From positions 1 through 6,641 of the forward strand of contig DMAW01000161.1 of assembly GCA_003446375.1 (NCBI GenBank): a stretch of DNA of 6,641 nt, read 5' to 3'. Positions 5,985-6,641 of the stretch are shown in pieces. The notes beneath the pieces are model-generated. The model was given only the letters and a program-made list of their open reading frames with translations. It did no database searches and was not told where the DNA came from. The stretch is from Eubacteriaceae bacterium. GTDB taxonomy: Bacteria; Bacillota; Clostridia; Eubacteriales; Alkalibacteraceae. Within the stretch, counting starts at the first letter, position 1; every line of letters begins with the position of its first letter. A program made the translations under genes and the position numbers.

Positions 5985-6641
5985 CTACTCCATACTATTA
6001 TTCTGTACCAGTGTAAATTCACCGCTCTTTACGGCTTGACTCGATCCACCGATATAGATTTCATAAGAGCCACTTTCATTTACATAATTCATATTTGTAT
6101 CATAAAATTTAAGATCATCTGTAGGAATTTCAAATGATATTCTCTGTTCATGACCAGCTTCTAAAAATATCTTTTTAAATCTTTTTAACTCACGTTTTGG
6201 TCTTACAACACTTCCAATCACATCCTTTATATAGACCTGAACTACTTCGGAACCATCTCTACTACCTATATTCTCTACAACAATAGAAAACGTAACTGAT
6301 TCACCGATTTCTATCCTACTATTATCAAGTTTAAAATCCTTATACTGAAATGTTGTATAGGAAAGTCCATACCCAAAAGCATATAGAGGTTCATTAGGAA
6401 TATCAAGATAGCGGCATCGAAAACGATCCTTATTATTTTCTTCATCCAAAACATGACCAACCGACATCTCATTATAGAAAACCGGAACCTGTCCTACAGA
6501 ATACGGAAAACTCATGGATAATTTACCGGAAGGATTCTTATCTCCTGATATAACATCACAAATAGCTGACCCGCCCTCTGTTCCAGGCATCCACACCTCC
6601 AATATCGCTGCCGCCTTTTCTTGTAATTCCCGAATATCTAA
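5985..6641 (-). CDS. Beta-glucosidase-like glycoside hydrolase family 3 (BglX-like), C-terminal 218 residues only
   Basis: This is the end of an exo-acting glycosidase that removes sugars (commonly beta-glucose or beta-xylose) from the non-reducing ends of oligosaccharides. The frame is open through the right edge, so the gene begins outside the window; the family is usually around 700-800 residues. The fragment carries the end of the GH3 C-terminal domain (WMPGTEGGSAI, then NPSGKLSMSFP, about 17-46), the hallmark FGYGLSYTTF (about 89-98) and a fibronectin-III-like domain (about 110-212, with VVQVYIKD and VRPKRELKRF). From memory it closely resembles the tail of E. coli BglX, but the catalytic barrel with the nucleophile Asp is not visible, so activity and substrate specificity cannot be judged. 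A signal peptide, if any, is also out of view. Its TAG stop lies 7 bases before the kinase ATG, placing enzyme and sensor in one operon. Confidence 0.93.
   Translation of the reverse strand, partial: LDIRELQEKAAAILEVWMPGTEGGSAICDVISGDKNPSGKLSMSFPYSVGQVPVFYNEMSVGHVLDEENNKDRFRCRYLDIPNEPLYAFGYGLSYTTFQYKDFKLDNSRIEIGESVTFSIVVENIGSRDGSEVVQVYIKDVIGSVVRPKRELKRFKKIFLEAGHEQRISFEIPTDDLKFYDTNMNYVNESGSYEIYIGGSSQAVKSGEFTLVQNNSME

Noticed and set aside
5978..6022. GTG at 6022 as the kinase start, adding 15 residues
   Set aside because: It would overlap the hydrolase gene by 38 bases, uses a weaker start codon and adds a sequence (NLHWYRIIVWSRFK) atypical for the family. The ATG at 5977 has a GGAG site upstream.
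6600..6602. TTG at 6602 as a true start of a short hydrolase-like protein
   Set aside because: The frame continues upstream without a stop to the window edge (LDIRELQEKAAAI), and conserved GH3 sequence runs across this point, so it is an internal leucine codon.

Overview
The window is AT-rich and has the look of a low-GC Firmicute, most likely an anaerobic clostridial or Lachnospiraceae-type plant-polysaccharide or oligosaccharide user. This is an inference from base composition, strong AGGAGG-type ribosome binding sites, a YesM/YesN-type two-component system and an LplB/LplC/LipO-type sugar transporter without its own ATPase. All supported genes lie on the minus strand, so the biological order runs from high to low coordinates. 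No plus-strand gene, RNA gene, CRISPR array or mobile element was recognised.

Operon 1 (about 6641 to 3136, minus strand) starts outside the window. It holds the last 218 residues of a BglX-like family 3 glycoside hydrolase (5985-6641), a membrane sensor histidine kinase of the YesM type (4196-5977) and an AraC-type response regulator of the YesN type (3196-4221). The hydrolase stop and kinase start are 7 bases apart, and kinase and regulator overlap by 26 bases. A hairpin followed by eight U residues (3136-3174) closes the operon.

A gene-free, very AT-rich stretch (2951-3135) carries what is probably the promoter and operator of the second operon: two identical 10-bp direct repeats 42 bp apart, a small palindrome and a long-loop inverted repeat just above the next ribosome binding site.

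Operon 2 (about 2944 to 1, minus strand) encodes two carbohydrate ABC permeases (2054-2944 and 1154-2038) and a solute-binding lipoprotein (1-1070) that runs off the left edge. The lipoprotein start region carries a perfect 39-bp tandem duplication of the ribosome binding site, start codon and first codons. The two copies are in frame with each other, so the gene has two nearly identical translation starts.

Working model (inference): the lipoprotein and permeases import an oligosaccharide using an ATPase encoded elsewhere. The hydrolase trims it to monosaccharides. The kinase senses an extracellular ligand, and the regulator activates the transporter promoter and perhaps its own operon. The architecture is a familiar Firmicute type. 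The least ordinary element is the duplicated translation start of the binding protein.
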